Assembly: GCF_000308875.1 (NCBI RefSeq)
Contig: NZ_BAGL01000081.1
Span: forward strand, 78,429 to 142,428
Length of the DNA stretch: 64,000 bases
Reading direction: 5' to 3'
Source of the DNA: Nocardia transvalensis NBRC 15921
GTDB lineage: Bacteria > Actinomycetota > Actinomycetes > Mycobacteriales > Mycobacteriaceae
Shown: piece by piece, positions 37,281-46,515 of the stretch
How the letters are laid out: each line of letters opens with the position of its first letter
Numbering within the stretch: position 1 is the stretch's first letter
Translations under genes and position numbers: made by a program
Notes under the pieces: generated by a model
Database searches by the model: none
Seen by the model: the letters and a program-made list of their open reading frames with translations, nothing else
Told to the model about the DNA's origin: nothing

Positions 37281-37883
37281 ATGGCCGAGCCGAACGATGC
37301 CCGCGGACCGGGCCGCCCCCGCAGCGAACGCTCCCGCCGGGCAGTGCTCATCGCGGCCCGGGAACTCCTGACCGACCGTGGCCTCCCCGGCCTGAGCGTC
37401 GACGACATCGCCGCCCACGCCGGCGTCAGCAAGAACACCATCTATCGCTGGTGGCCGACCAAGGCCGCGGTCCTGATGGACGCCTTCACCGACGCCTACG
37501 CGGGCAAGATGACAGCCCCGGCGGACGGCGACGCCCTGTCTCGCCTCCACACCCAGGTCCGCCGCGTCGCGCAGCTCATGAACACTCCGGAGGCCCGCCT
37601 GCCCTTCACGGCCCTGGTCGCCGCGGCCCAGCACGACCCCGAACTCGCTGCCGCCCTTCGCGAACGCTTCATCGAGAGCCGCCGGGCCGACGTCACCACG
37701 CTCATCGCACAGGGTGTCGAGGAGGGGCAGTTCCCCGCAGACGTCGACCCCGAGATCGTGATCGACCTGGTCTACGGGGCTCTGTACTACCGGCTCCTGA
37801 TCAGCGGCGCGACGATCGACCCCGCGTACGCCGACCGTCTCATCGCAACGCTCACCCCTGTGCTACGCCCGACCTCGGTGTAG
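37281..37883 (+). CDS. TetR-family transcriptional regulator
   Basis: 200 residues. HTH: RAVLIAARELLTDRGLPGLSVDDIAAHAGVSKNTIYRWW (an unbroken TetR pattern, described in two parts in the family). The C-terminal ligand domain resembles TetR_C_11, ending with DLVYGALYYRLLISG, very like the regulator at 5905. Divergent from the SDR gene, the likely target. Confidence 0.9.
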   Translation: MAEPNDARGPGRPRSERSRRAVLIAARELLTDRGLPGLSVDDIAAHAGVSKNTIYRWWPTKAAVLMDAFTDAYAGKMTAPADGDALSRLHTQVRRVAQLMNTPEARLPFTALVAAAQHDPELAAALRERFIESRRADVTTLIAQGVEEGQFPADVDPEIVIDLVYGALYYRLLISGATIDPAYADRLIATLTPVLRPTSV

Positions 37884-37899
37884 GAGCGACGAGTTCGAT

Positions 37900-38826
37900 T
37901 CAGCGGGCCCAGTCCGGAACCCAGGTGCCGTCGGTCGATGTCGTTTCGTACCTGGTGTGGAGGTAGTCGAGGAAGTGGGCGAGGACGGGGTGGGGATTGT
38001 CGGCTCGCCAGATCACGGAGAGCGGGTAGACCGGGGTCGGGTCGATGATCGGGATTCGGCGTAGGTCGTAGCTTTCCGGCCAGAGGTAGCGGGTGCCTTC
38101 GCAGACGAAGGTGGCGAGCTGGGGCGAGTCGGCGATCTCGGCGAGGAGCGCTTCTGCTCCGAAGCTCGGCCCGGCCGTATCGATGGTGAGTCCGAAGGCC
38201 GCCGCCAGATCCTCGTAATAGCCGAGGGGTTCGGCATCGACCATGCCGGGCATCCAGATGCGGTGCGCGGCAAGGTCGGCGACCGTCACGGCTTTTGCAT
38301 CGGCGAGCGGATGCCGCGGCCCGACCAGTAGTTGGTGCCGATCATCGAGCACCCGCGCCGCGCGAAGTTCACGCGGAACATCCAGGCCTCGTAGGGATCT
38401 GAAGGTGGCGTCGAGGGTTCCGGCACCGACCTCCGCCAGCGCCGTCGCGGCATCGGCGTGAGCCAAAGTGACGACATCCAACTCGATGCCGGGGTGTTCC
38501 TGATAGAACGCGTACAGAGCGTTGGAAGGTGCGACCCTGCGCGCGACGACATCGATCCGCAGGGCCCGACGCCCCGGTGCCACGGCCGCGACGACACGTT
38601 CGGCGGCGCGGAGCAGTTCCCGTGCATGAGGCAGCAGCGCCTGCCCGTCGACGGTGAGCCGCGCCCCACGAGCGGTCCGCGCGAAGAGCTGCACCCCAAG
38701 CTCTCGCTCCAGCGACGCCACTCTTCTCGACGCCCCCTGCTGAGTAATCCTCAGGTCATCGGCAGCGGCCTGAAACTGACCCGTCTCGGCCACCGAGACG
38801 AAGGTCCGAACCGCATCGAGATCCAC
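37900..38826 (-). CDS. LysR-family transcriptional regulator
   Basis: 308 residues. HTH near residues 1-60: VRTFVSVAETGQFQAAADDL, TQQGASRRVASLERELGVQLF. Effector domain follows from about 90. Convergent with tetR (17-base gap). Target unknown; the 227-base gap downstream of its start is the likely regulatory region. Confidence 0.87.
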   Translation of the reverse strand: MDLDAVRTFVSVAETGQFQAAADDLRITQQGASRRVASLERELGVQLFARTARGARLTVDGQALLPHARELLRAAERVVAAVAPGRRALRIDVVARRVAPSNALYAFYQEHPGIELDVVTLAHADAATALAEVGAGTLDATFRSLRGLDVPRELRAARVLDDRHQLLVGPRHPLADAKAVTVADLAAHRIWMPGMVDAEPLGYYEDLAAAFGLTIDTAGPSFGAEALLAEIADSPQLATFVCEGTRYLWPESYDLRRIPIIDPTPVYPLSVIWRADNPHPVLAHFLDYLHTRYETTSTDGTWVPDWAR

Positions 38827-38846
38827 GGCCGAAACCTACATCCACA

Positions 38847-39044
38847 ATGAATCGTTGTGGCGCACAGCTCGCCCCGTTGTCCCAGTCCTGCGCGACCTAC
38901 GCTGATCGAGTGATCACCATCGGGTCCAAGGCGGGAACATTGCCCGCAGCAGACCCACCCCCGGACCAGAGCAAAACCGGCCACCTCCGCTACCGCCTCA
39001 ACAAACTGTTGTTCGCCGACCTCCGCTACTCATACGGCCAGTAG
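38847..39044 (+). CDS. Possible short peptide upstream of the SUKH-like gene
   Basis: 65-residue open frame ending ten bases before the next start. The C-terminal part (TGHLRYRLNKLLFADLRYSYG) looks protein-like, but there is no ribosome binding site and the N-terminal half is poor. It may be a leader peptide, or noise. Confidence 0.25.
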   Translation: MNRCGAQLAPLSQSCATYADRVITIGSKAGTLPAADPPPDQSKTGHLRYRLNKLLFADLRYSYGQ

Positions 39045-39053
39045 GAGTAATCC

Positions 39054-39602
39054 ATGAACGAAGAGCAGATTCGAGTGGTCGGGGCTATCGAGGCGACCTT
39101 CGAACAGGCGATACGCCAAGGACTTCGCCGCTCTGCGGTCGCGGGAGCTTCCGACGAACAGATCGATCGATTCGCCGCTGCGCAGGGCTGTGCCGACGCA
39201 CCGGTATCCGTTCGAGCGGTGTTGCGGGTGGTGGGCAGCCAACCCGGATTGTGGTTGGCCGGCACGCATTTCGGTGTGCACGCCGTCACCAGCGACACCA
39301 AGCGGCAGGCGATTGCTTCCCTCACGACCGTGCAACACGGGATGCGCGCCCCGGACGGCCTACTGACCCTGACCTCACACCAGAGCTACGCATACACCGC
39401 GATCGACGGCGCGGATCTCCATCTGGACGATCCCCCGGTATGGGCCATCATCGAACACGAGTACGCCCGCGAGACTTGGCCGCACGTCTCCACATGGTTC
39501 ACCGCCACCGCCCCCGACATCGCGCGCTACCGCGAGCGGGCCGAAATCATGGCCGAGATGGGCAGGACGCCTCGCTGGGCGGATGCGATCAACCTCGGCT
39601 GA
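39054..39602 (+). CDS. SUKH (SMI1/KNR4)-like protein
   Basis: 182 residues. GASDEQIDRFAAAQGCADAP followed by VRAVLRVVGSQPGLWLAG resembles the SUKH N-terminal helix-strand pattern, and the late VWAIIEHE segment also fits. SUKH proteins are often immunity proteins for toxins, but no toxin gene is adjacent. AGGAG lies six bases before ATG 39054. Convergent with ccsB, one base apart. Confidence 0.5.
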   Translation: MNEEQIRVVGAIEATFEQAIRQGLRRSAVAGASDEQIDRFAAAQGCADAPVSVRAVLRVVGSQPGLWLAGTHFGVHAVTSDTKRQAIASLTTVQHGMRAPDGLLTLTSHQSYAYTAIDGADLHLDDPPVWAIIEHEYARETWPHVSTWFTATAPDIARYRERAEIMAEMGRTPRWADAINLG

Positions 39603-39603
39603 A

Positions 39604-40569
39604 TCAGTTGAGACCCGCGTAGCTGTGCAGGCCGCTCACCACGATGTTGATGATGAAGAGGTTGAACAGCATGGCTACGAAACCTGCGACGTTGATCCAG
39701 GCGGCCTTGGTGTCTCGCCAGCCTGAGGTGGCTCGGGCGTGGAGGTAGGCGGCGTAGACGACCCAGGCTATGAAGGAGACTGTTTCCTTCGGGTCCCAGC
39801 CCCAGAAGCGGCCCCAGGCGGATTCGGCCCAGATGGCGCCGAGGATGACGCCGCAGCCGAAGAGGGGGAAGCCGACGATGGTGGTTTTGTAGGCGAGGCG
39901 GTCGAGGGCTCGGGCGTCGGGGAGGCGACGGGCCATGGCGCCGAGGACGTTCGAGGATTCCTGGCCCTCGGGCTGGCGGAGGCGGAAGAGGAACAGGAGG
40001 CTGGCTACGCCGGAGAGCATGAAGATGCCGCTGCCGATGCTGACGACCGTGACGTGGATGGGGAGCCAGTAGGACTTCAGAGCCGGGACCACGGGGGCGG
40101 CGTCGGCGTAGAGGACCTGGCCGGCGAGGAACATCAGGATCAGGATCGGCGCCAGCAGGAAGACCCACATCGAGCGATAGCGCCGCTCGTGCATGAACAC
40201 CACGCCCGTGACCGCCGCGGCGGCCGTGGCCATCGTGATGAATTCGTACATGTTGCCGAGCGGGAAGCGGTGAGTCGCGAAGCCGCGCAACACGATCGCC
40301 GCGAGATGCAGGCCGATGGCGACGAACAGCACCGAGAACGCCATATTGCCGAGCCGCTCGGGCAGCGGACTGCGGGGAGATTCGGCGATGCGGCCGGGCG
40401 CCGCCGGAGCGTCACCGCCGCCGACGGTGACGAGTTCCTTCTCGGCGGTCTGGCGGCTGCGCGCCGAGGCGTACTGCACGATCAGCATCGCCAGCACGAG
40501 GACGTAGATGACGAACGCCGTCTTGAAGGCGAGATTGCTGTATCCGGCGAGAGTTTCGTCGATCGGCAT
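39604..40569 (-). CDS. ccsB: CcsB/ResC, system II cytochrome c assembly protein
   Basis: 321 residues, polytopic membrane protein with the heme-handling WWD-like segment RFWGWDPKETVSFIAW and nearby conserved His residues (HARATSG, SYWLPIHV). With ResB it exports heme and attaches it to apocytochromes c outside the membrane. ATG 40569 follows the resB stop by two bases; GTG 40575, which would overlap as GTGA like the rest of the operon, is an alternative start. Confidence 0.92.
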   Translation of the reverse strand: MPIDETLAGYSNLAFKTAFVIYVLVLAMLIVQYASARSRQTAEKELVTVGGGDAPAAPGRIAESPRSPLPERLGNMAFSVLFVAIGLHLAAIVLRGFATHRFPLGNMYEFITMATAAAAVTGVVFMHERRYRSMWVFLLAPILILMFLAGQVLYADAAPVVPALKSYWLPIHVTVVSIGSGIFMLSGVASLLFLFRLRQPEGQESSNVLGAMARRLPDARALDRLAYKTTIVGFPLFGCGVILGAIWAESAWGRFWGWDPKETVSFIAWVVYAAYLHARATSGWRDTKAAWINVAGFVAMLFNLFIINIVVSGLHSYAGLN

Positions 40570-40571
40570 GG

Positions 40572-42227
40572 TCACTCTCTCGTGCTCTCGGTCCGCGCGG
40601 TGGGGTCGTCCGGGCCGCCGTCCAGCAGCCGTGTGCGCAGGCGATCGAATTCTCCGCCCCAACCCGCCTGGTCGGTGCGGGCCAGACCGCCCATCTCTAC
40701 TACAGTACGTCGTTCATCATCCGAGGAGGCGTCCGGGTAGGCGCGCAACCAGATTCGGCGGCGCTTCACCAGCAGTGACACCAGCAGCCCGGCCATCATC
40801 GTGAGCGCGGAGGCCAGCACCCAGCCCTGCGCCGGATCGTGCGACACCTGCAGGTTCGCGTACTGCTTGGCGCCGTCGAAGGTCACCTTGGTGCCGTCGG
40901 CCAGCGTGGCGGATTCGCCGGGCCGCATATTGACCCGCTGTTCCTTGGCCAACCGGCCCTGCTTGACCATCTCCGGATCCAGCGCGAACAGCGACTGCGG
41001 GCGGCCGGTGTCGAGACCGGTCTCGCCGCGATAGATGTCGACGGCCACCGCCGGATCGTTCAGCGCCGGATAGGACGACGTCAGCAGGTTGCCGTGCAGC
41101 AGGGCGGTCGGCGCGAACAGGCCCTCGATCGCGATCTGATGCTTGCGTCGCTCCTGTTCGGTGCCGAACATGCCGCCGGGCGGGTCGAAGCGCATGACGC
41201 CGCTGGAGAGGAAGGTGGTGCCGTCGTCGAGCCGCCACTGCGTGGTCTCGGTGCGGGTCCGGCCGTCGGGATAGGTGACCGTGAAAGTCGGCGCGTAGCC
41301 GTGACCCTGCAGGTACAGGCGGTCGCCGGAGACTCGCAGCGGGTGGTTGACCTGGATCGTGGTGTCGCGCCAGGTATCGCTCGAGAGATCGCCGCCGGCC
41401 TGATAGGAGATGTCCGCGGTGAACATCTCGGCCTGGCCGTTGGGCAGGTAGTCGGCCCGGAAGTCCTTGACGCGCACGCACATCGGGGCCAGTCCGGTGC
41501 CGTCGTTCACCCGGCCCGCGCGGAAGGAGTCGAAGGCGGCGGTCGAGGTGGTGCAGAAACCCGGGCCGTTGTCGGCGATCACGATGACCGTGCCCTCGTA
41601 CCCGAACAACCGGCCCGCGGCCACCGCCACGAGCAGCGCGACGAGGGCGAGGTGGAAGACGAGATTGCCCAGCTCGCGAAAGTACCCCTTCTCCGCCGAG
41701 AGCGTCAGTTCGCCGTCCTGGTCGCCCGCGCGCTCGCGCACCCGCCAGCCGCGCAGCTCCCCGCGGGCCTTCGCGATCACGTCCTCGGCCGGGTCGGCGG
41801 TGCTGGTGGAGTAGTGGTGCGGCAGCCGCGCCAGATTGCGCGGCGCTTTCACCGGCGGTGTGCGCCATGCCTTGTAGTGGTCGAAGACGCGCGGCACGAT
41901 GCAGCCCACCAGCGAGACGAACAGCAGCACGTAGACCGCGGTGAACCAGAAGCTGGAGAACACGTCGAACAGTTGGAGCCGGTCCATCCACGGGCCCAGC
42001 GTGGGCCGATCGATGATGTACTGGTCGACCTTCTGCTCGTTGAGGCTCCGCTGCGGCAGCAGGGCGCCGGGGATGGCCGCCAGCGCCAGCAGGAACAGCA
42101 GCATCAGCGCGGTGCGCATGCTGGTGAGCCCGCGCCAGGTGTTGCGCACCAGCGCCCACGCGCGACGGGGCAGGGACTGGCGCGGCGGGCGGGCCGGGGC
42201 TGGGGCGGGGGTCATGGTGGCAGTCAT
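40572..42227 (-). CDS. resB: ResB, system II cytochrome c assembly protein
   Basis: 551 residues. Four membrane helices (TALMLLFLLALAAIPGALLP, SSFWFTAVYVLLFVSLVGC, GNLVFHLALVALLVAVAAG and, near the C-terminus, VLASALTMMAGLLVSLLV) bracket a large extracytoplasmic domain. Partner of CcsB. It begins one base after the ccdA stop. The C-terminal 50 residues are cytoplasmic and acidic. Confidence 0.92.
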   Translation of the reverse strand: MTATMTPAPAPARPPRQSLPRRAWALVRNTWRGLTSMRTALMLLFLLALAAIPGALLPQRSLNEQKVDQYIIDRPTLGPWMDRLQLFDVFSSFWFTAVYVLLFVSLVGCIVPRVFDHYKAWRTPPVKAPRNLARLPHHYSTSTADPAEDVIAKARGELRGWRVRERAGDQDGELTLSAEKGYFRELGNLVFHLALVALLVAVAAGRLFGYEGTVIVIADNGPGFCTTSTAAFDSFRAGRVNDGTGLAPMCVRVKDFRADYLPNGQAEMFTADISYQAGGDLSSDTWRDTTIQVNHPLRVSGDRLYLQGHGYAPTFTVTYPDGRTRTETTQWRLDDGTTFLSSGVMRFDPPGGMFGTEQERRKHQIAIEGLFAPTALLHGNLLTSSYPALNDPAVAVDIYRGETGLDTGRPQSLFALDPEMVKQGRLAKEQRVNMRPGESATLADGTKVTFDGAKQYANLQVSHDPAQGWVLASALTMMAGLLVSLLVKRRRIWLRAYPDASSDDERRTVVEMGGLARTDQAGWGGEFDRLRTRLLDGGPDDPTARTESTRE

Positions 42228-42228
42228 G

Positions 42229-43074
42229 TCAGATCGGAAGGGTCACCTGGGAGACGAATACATTGCGAACCCACCCGACGAACTGATCCCACAGCCCCGT
42301 GACCAGGGCGATGCCGACCGCGACGAGCAGGATCCCCCCGATCACCTGGATGGTGCGCGAATTGCGGCGCAGCCAGCCGACACCGCGCAGCGCGCTGGCC
42401 GACCCGAACGCCAGGATCACGAACGGCAGGCCCAGCCCGAGGCAGTAAGCGACGATCAGCACCACTCCGCGGGCGGCCGTAGTACCTTCCGTCCCCGCGG
42501 AAACGGCCATCACGCCGGACAGCGTCGGGCCCAGGCACGGCGTCCAGCCGAGTGCGAAGACCGCGCCGAGCAAGGGTGCGCCGACGACACCGGTCAACCG
42601 GCGCGGGTGCATCCGGGTATCGCGCTGCAAGGCCGGGATGAGGCCCAGGAACACCAGCCCCATCACGATGGTGACCACGCCGCCGATGCGCTGCAGCAGT
42701 TCACGATTCACGTTCAACGTCTGGATGACGCCGAAGACGGTCACCGAGGCCAGCACGAAGACGACCGTGAAGCCGGCCACGAACAGCCCCGCCGCCCCCG
42801 CGACCCGCATCCGCCCGGCCTTGGCGAGCAGCGTGGCCTGCCGGTCCTTCGACGCGGACTCGACCGTCACCGGCGGCGCCTCGGCCCCCACCAGACCGGC
42901 CAGATACGACAGATACCCGGGCACCAGCGGCACCACACACGGCGACGCGAACGACACCAGCCCGGCGAGCAGGCACGCACCCAGCGCCAGTATCAACGGC
43001 CCCGAGGCCGCGGTCTCCTGAAACGAATCCCCCACGCCCGCAAGAATATCCACACTCACCACGCCGCCTGTCAC
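42229..43074 (-). CDS. ccdA: CcdA, thiol-disulfide transmembrane electron carrier
   Basis: 281 residues, six or more membrane helices. The paired redox cysteines are in FASPCVVPLVPGYLSYLAG and LGWTPCLGPTLS. CcdA passes electrons from cytoplasmic thioredoxin to extracytoplasmic ResA/TlpA so that apocytochrome c thiols can take heme. GTG 43074 overlaps the TlpA stop as GTGA. Confidence 0.93.
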   Translation of the reverse strand: MTGGVVSVDILAGVGDSFQETAASGPLILALGACLLAGLVSFASPCVVPLVPGYLSYLAGLVGAEAPPVTVESASKDRQATLLAKAGRMRVAGAAGLFVAGFTVVFVLASVTVFGVIQTLNVNRELLQRIGGVVTIVMGLVFLGLIPALQRDTRMHPRRLTGVVGAPLLGAVFALGWTPCLGPTLSGVMAVSAGTEGTTAARGVVLIVAYCLGLGLPFVILAFGSASALRGVGWLRRNSRTIQVIGGILLVAVGIALVTGLWDQFVGWVRNVFVSQVTLPI

Positions 43075-43679
43075 AGCGAAGCCTCCGCGGCGATGCGGTC
43101 GACGACCGGCTGGAGGTCCTCGGCGAGGAGGGGGCGGAGGAAGACGGCGGCCACGCGGTGCTGACGGTCCAGGACCAGGGTGGTGGGGATGACGCTGGTG
43201 GGGAATTTGCCGCCGAGGGCGAGCAGGGTGCGCATCTCCGGGTCGTAGATCGAGGGGTAGCCGACGTGCGCGTCGGCGACGAAGTCCTGGGCCTTGTCGC
43301 GTTGCGGATCGCGGACGTTGATCCCGAGGAACGCCACGCCCTTGGCCTTCGACTGCTCGTAGACCTGCTCCAGCGCGGAGACCTCGGAGCGGCACGGGCC
43401 GCACCACTGGCCCCAGAGATTCAGCACCACGACCTGATTCGCGAAATCGTCGACCGAGATCTTCTTGTCGGGGCTGGTCAGATTCGGGCCGGTCAACTTG
43501 CCGATGGTGCCGCGGGTCGCGGGCGGGTCGTAGAAGATGTCGGTCTTGCCGCCGGGCGAGACGAAATCGAAGGTGCCGCCGCTGACCACGGCGTCGTTAC
43601 CCGTCGAACAGCCGGTCAGCACCGCCACGAGCGCCAGGCACGCGAGCACCACCGACCAGCGACCGGCCCGGCCGTTCAC
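43071..43679 (-). CDS. TlpA/ResA-like thioredoxin lipoprotein
   Basis: 202 residues. N-terminal signal VVLACLALVAVLTGC with lipobox LTGC, so membrane-anchored outside. Thioredoxin fold with active site WGQWCGPCRSEV and cis-Pro region VIPTTLVLD. It reduces apocytochrome c cysteines using electrons from CcdA. GTG 43679 overlaps the previous stop. Confidence 0.92.
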   Translation of the reverse strand: MNGRAGRWSVVLACLALVAVLTGCSTGNDAVVSGGTFDFVSPGGKTDIFYDPPATRGTIGKLTGPNLTSPDKKISVDDFANQVVVLNLWGQWCGPCRSEVSALEQVYEQSKAKGVAFLGINVRDPQRDKAQDFVADAHVGYPSIYDPEMRTLLALGGKFPTSVIPTTLVLDRQHRVAAVFLRPLLAEDLQPVVDRIAAEASL

Positions 43680-44533
43680 GCTCCCGTCACCCGCGGATCC
43701 GATTCGCCGGCGGGCTCGGAGTAGACGATGTCGATGAGCGTATCGCCCTGGTACACAAGCGAAGTCAGCGAGGCGAGCGAGCACTGCCGGTTGCGCGGGT
43801 CGTGCCACAGCCGCTTGCCCTCCAGGAAGCGGCGCAGCGTCCACACCGGCAGCTGATGCGAGACCAGCACCGCCTCGTGGCCGGCCGCCTCGACGCGGGC
43901 CTTGTTGACCGCGGCCAGCATGCGATGGGCGATCTGGAGATACGGCTCGCCCCACGACGGGGTGAACGGGTCGCGCAACTTCCACCAGTGCCGGGGCTTG
44001 CGCAGGGCGCCGTCGCCCACCGAGACGCGCAGTCCCTCGAAGGTGTTGCCGGCCTCGATCAGGTTGTCGTCGGTGCGGACCACGACGCCGTGCTGGACCG
44101 CGATGGGTTCGGCGGTCTCCTGCGCGCGCTGCAGCGGCGAGGCCACCACGAGCGAGATGTCGTGGTCGGCCAGCGACCGGGCCACGGCCGTGGCCTGCGA
44201 GCGGCCGCTCACCGACAGGCTGAATCCCGGCAGCCGCCCGTAGAGGATGCCCTTCGGGTTGTGCACCTCGCCGTGCCGCATGACGTGCACGATCGTCTCG
44301 GTGTCGGAGGCGACGTGCGCGGGCAGTGACCGCGTGGCGCCGGAGTCGGCGCCGGACTCCGGCTCGCTCTCGGAGCGCGGTGCGGCGGGTTCCCGCGCAG
44401 ACTCGGCTCCGGTCGCCCCCGCGTCCAGATCTTCGCCGCGCGCGGTGGCGGCGGGTGATCCGGAGTCGGAGAGCACCGGGGAGGCGGGAGGTATCGGGGC
44501 AGAGGCCGAATCGAGGTGGTCGGGGTCGCTCAC
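43676..44533 (-). CDS. Histidine phosphatase (phosphoglycerate mutase-like)
   Basis: 285 residues. The RHG motif VMRHGEVHNPKGILYGRLPG and the second His in VLVSHQLPVW define the histidine phosphatase family. An acidic, disordered N-terminal 100 residues precedes it. Located exactly as Rv0525 in mycobacteria, between hemL and tlpA. The GTG start overlaps the hemL stop. Substrate unknown. Confidence 0.88.
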   Translation of the reverse strand: MSDPDHLDSASAPIPPASPVLSDSGSPAATARGEDLDAGATGAESAREPAAPRSESEPESGADSGATRSLPAHVASDTETIVHVMRHGEVHNPKGILYGRLPGFSLSVSGRSQATAVARSLADHDISLVVASPLQRAQETAEPIAVQHGVVVRTDDNLIEAGNTFEGLRVSVGDGALRKPRHWWKLRDPFTPSWGEPYLQIAHRMLAAVNKARVEAAGHEAVLVSHQLPVWTLRRFLEGKRLWHDPRNRQCSLASLTSLVYQGDTLIDIVYSEPAGESDPRVTGA

Positions 44534-45867
44534 GCGCGGGATCCTTCGGGTGTGGCGGCCGCCGCGGCCGCCGCGGCGGCGGGCAGGGCGGCGGCGATAC
44601 GGGCGAATGCGTCCTCGTCGAGGGCCGCGGAGACGAACCACACCTCGAACGCGCTCGGCGGGCCGTACACGCCGCGCTCGAGCAGGGCGTGGAAGAAGGC
44701 CGGATAGCGCCAGGTGTCACTGGCTTTGGCGGCGGCGTAGTCGGTCACCGGTCGGTCGGCGAAGAACACGCTCACCATATTGCCCGCGAATTGCACCACG
44801 TGGGCGACGCCGGCCGCGGTGAGCGCCTCGGTGAACAGGCCGCCCAAGCGCTGCGCGTTGCGATCGAGCGCGGCATACACGGCGTCGTCGGCCGCACGCA
44901 GGCTGGCCAGGCCGGCGGCCACCGCGACCGGATTCCCGGACAGCGTGCCCGCCTGGTAGACCGGTCCGATCGGGGCCAGGCGGTTCATGATGTCCGCGCG
45001 GCCGCCGAACGCCGCGGCCGGTAGTCCGCCGCTCATCACCTTGCCGAAGGTGTACAGATCGCCCGCGACGCCGTCGATTCCGTACCAGCCGGCCGGGCTC
45101 ACGCGGAATCCGGTCATCACCTCGTCCATGACCAGCAGCGCGCCGTACCGGGTGGTGAGTTCGCGCAGGCCCGCGTTGAAGCCCGGCACCGGCGCGACCG
45201 CGCCCATGTTCCCGGCCGCGGCCTCGGTGATCACACACGCGATCTGGTCGGGATGTTCGGCGAACGCGGCGGCGACGGCGTCGAGGTCGTTGTACGGCAG
45301 CACGATGGTGTCGGCGGCCTGCGCGCCGGTGACGCCCGGCGAGGTGGGCAGGCCCAGCGTCGCGACGCCCGAGCCCGCGTCGGCCAGCAGCGCGTCCACG
45401 TGCCCGTGGTAGCAGCCGGCGAATTTGATGATCTTGGGACGGCCGGTGTAGCCGCGCGCCAGCCGGACCGCGCTCATGGTGGCCTCGGTGCCGGAGTTGA
45501 CCAGCCGCACCCGCTCGACCGGATCGACCCGTGCGGCGATGGCCTCGGCCAGGTCGATCTCCGCCTCGGTCGGCGCGCCGAACGACAGCCCGCCGGTCGC
45601 GGCCCGCCGCACCGCCTCGACCACGGCCGGATGCGCGTGGCCCAGGATCATCGGGCCCCACGAGGACACCAGGTCGACGTAGTCGTTGCCGTCGGCGTCG
45701 GTGAGGGTGCAGCCGCGCGCGGAGGCGATGAATCTCGGTGTGCCGCCGACGGACTGGAACGCCCGGACGGGCGAGTTCACGCCGCCGGGAATGATCGCGG
45801 CGGCGCGTTCGAAGAGGCTGGCGGAGACCGGCACGTGCACCTGGGTTGCGCGCGGAGAAGAACTCAC
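44530..45867 (-). CDS. hemL: HemL, glutamate-1-semialdehyde 2,1-aminomutase
   Basis: About 445 residues, PLP enzyme making 5-aminolevulinate. Motifs: IPGGVNSPVRAFQSVGGTPRF, LVNSGTEATMSAVRLARG, and the PLP lysine in YTFGKVMSGGLPAAAFGG. First gene of the hemL-to-ccsB operon. GTG 45867 fits the mycobacterial N-terminus best; it has GGAGG unusually close (two bases), so a nearby alternative is possible. It complements hemA, 7 kb away. Confidence 0.94.
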   Translation of the reverse strand: MSSSPRATQVHVPVSASLFERAAAIIPGGVNSPVRAFQSVGGTPRFIASARGCTLTDADGNDYVDLVSSWGPMILGHAHPAVVEAVRRAATGGLSFGAPTEAEIDLAEAIAARVDPVERVRLVNSGTEATMSAVRLARGYTGRPKIIKFAGCYHGHVDALLADAGSGVATLGLPTSPGVTGAQAADTIVLPYNDLDAVAAAFAEHPDQIACVITEAAAGNMGAVAPVPGFNAGLRELTTRYGALLVMDEVMTGFRVSPAGWYGIDGVAGDLYTFGKVMSGGLPAAAFGGRADIMNRLAPIGPVYQAGTLSGNPVAVAAGLASLRAADDAVYAALDRNAQRLGGLFTEALTAAGVAHVVQFAGNMVSVFFADRPVTDYAAAKASDTWRYPAFFHALLERGVYGPPSAFEVWFVSAALDEDAFARIAAALPAAAAAAAAATPEGSRA

Positions 45868-46031
45868 GGCCTCCAGTGTCGCAGCCGGGCCGCGACCGGT
45901 CGACGACAGGGTGTAGTGGGGTGAGCCACGGCACATCGGCCTCGGTCCGGAGTCGGGACACGTCACGTTTCCCGAAGTTTGCCCACATCAGGCCAAGAAC
46001 CGCACGAAAGGGATGAAATCGCAACACGCCG

Positions 46032-46079
46032 GTACGTCTTTCAGGACATATCGATCGCTGATCGATTGCTGAAACGTAC
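46032..46079. promoter_or_regulatory. Nested inverted repeat upstream of a secreted-protein gene
   Basis: Outer arms GTACGTCTTTCAG (46032-46044) and CTGAAACGTAC (46069-46079) pair with a two-base bulge, and inside them ATCGATC-GCT-GATCGAT pairs perfectly. It lies 39 bases before ATG 46119 in the hemL upstream gap. It could be an operator pair or an RNA leader. Confidence 0.5.
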
Positions 46080-46118
46080 GCTCGACCCACGACTCGTCCA
46101 CGGCCGGGAGGGATTTCC

Positions 46119-46505
46119 ATGCGAACCATCCTGCTCAGCACAGCCCTGCTCACCGCCGGGATCGCCGCCGCGCTCGGCGGCGCCGGCCAGGCCGCGGCGG
46201 GTGTCCCGGTCGCGCAGCCCGATCAGGGGCGCATCGGGGTGAATCTGTCCCACGAGGAAACGGCCGCGCTGGCGGCCGGACCGGTTCCGGCAATGGTCAC
46301 CAAGGTGGTGCCGCAGAGCCGGATGGGTGCGGGCCTGCAGGCGGATACCGACCTCTACCGCGACGATCGCGGCAGCATTCACGCCTCGCTCCGGCAGGTG
46401 ATCATGGAGGCCGCCGAGCATCCGGACGGGAGCGTCGCGGTGTTCGTCAACGCGCCCGGCACGCACGGCGCGCGGGTGATCGACATCTACCAGCGCTGGA
46501 ACTGA
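46119..46505 (+). CDS. Secreted protein of unknown function
   Basis: 128 residues. A Sec-type signal peptide MRTILLSTALLTAGIAAALG with likely cleavage near AAAG. The mature part has LSHEETAALAAGPVPAMVTKVV and ends FVNAPGTHGARVIDIYQRW. GGGAGGGA lies six bases before the ATG. No enzyme motif seen. Confidence 0.72.
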   Translation: MRTILLSTALLTAGIAAALGGAGQAAAGVPVAQPDQGRIGVNLSHEETAALAAGPVPAMVTKVVPQSRMGAGLQADTDLYRDDRGSIHASLRQVIMEAAEHPDGSVAVFVNAPGTHGARVIDIYQRWN

Positions 46506-46515
46506 CCCGCCCTCC

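Noticed and set aside
39054..39602. Immunity gene of a toxin system
   Set aside because: SUKH-like pattern is weak and no toxin gene is adjacent, so only the fold is suggested.
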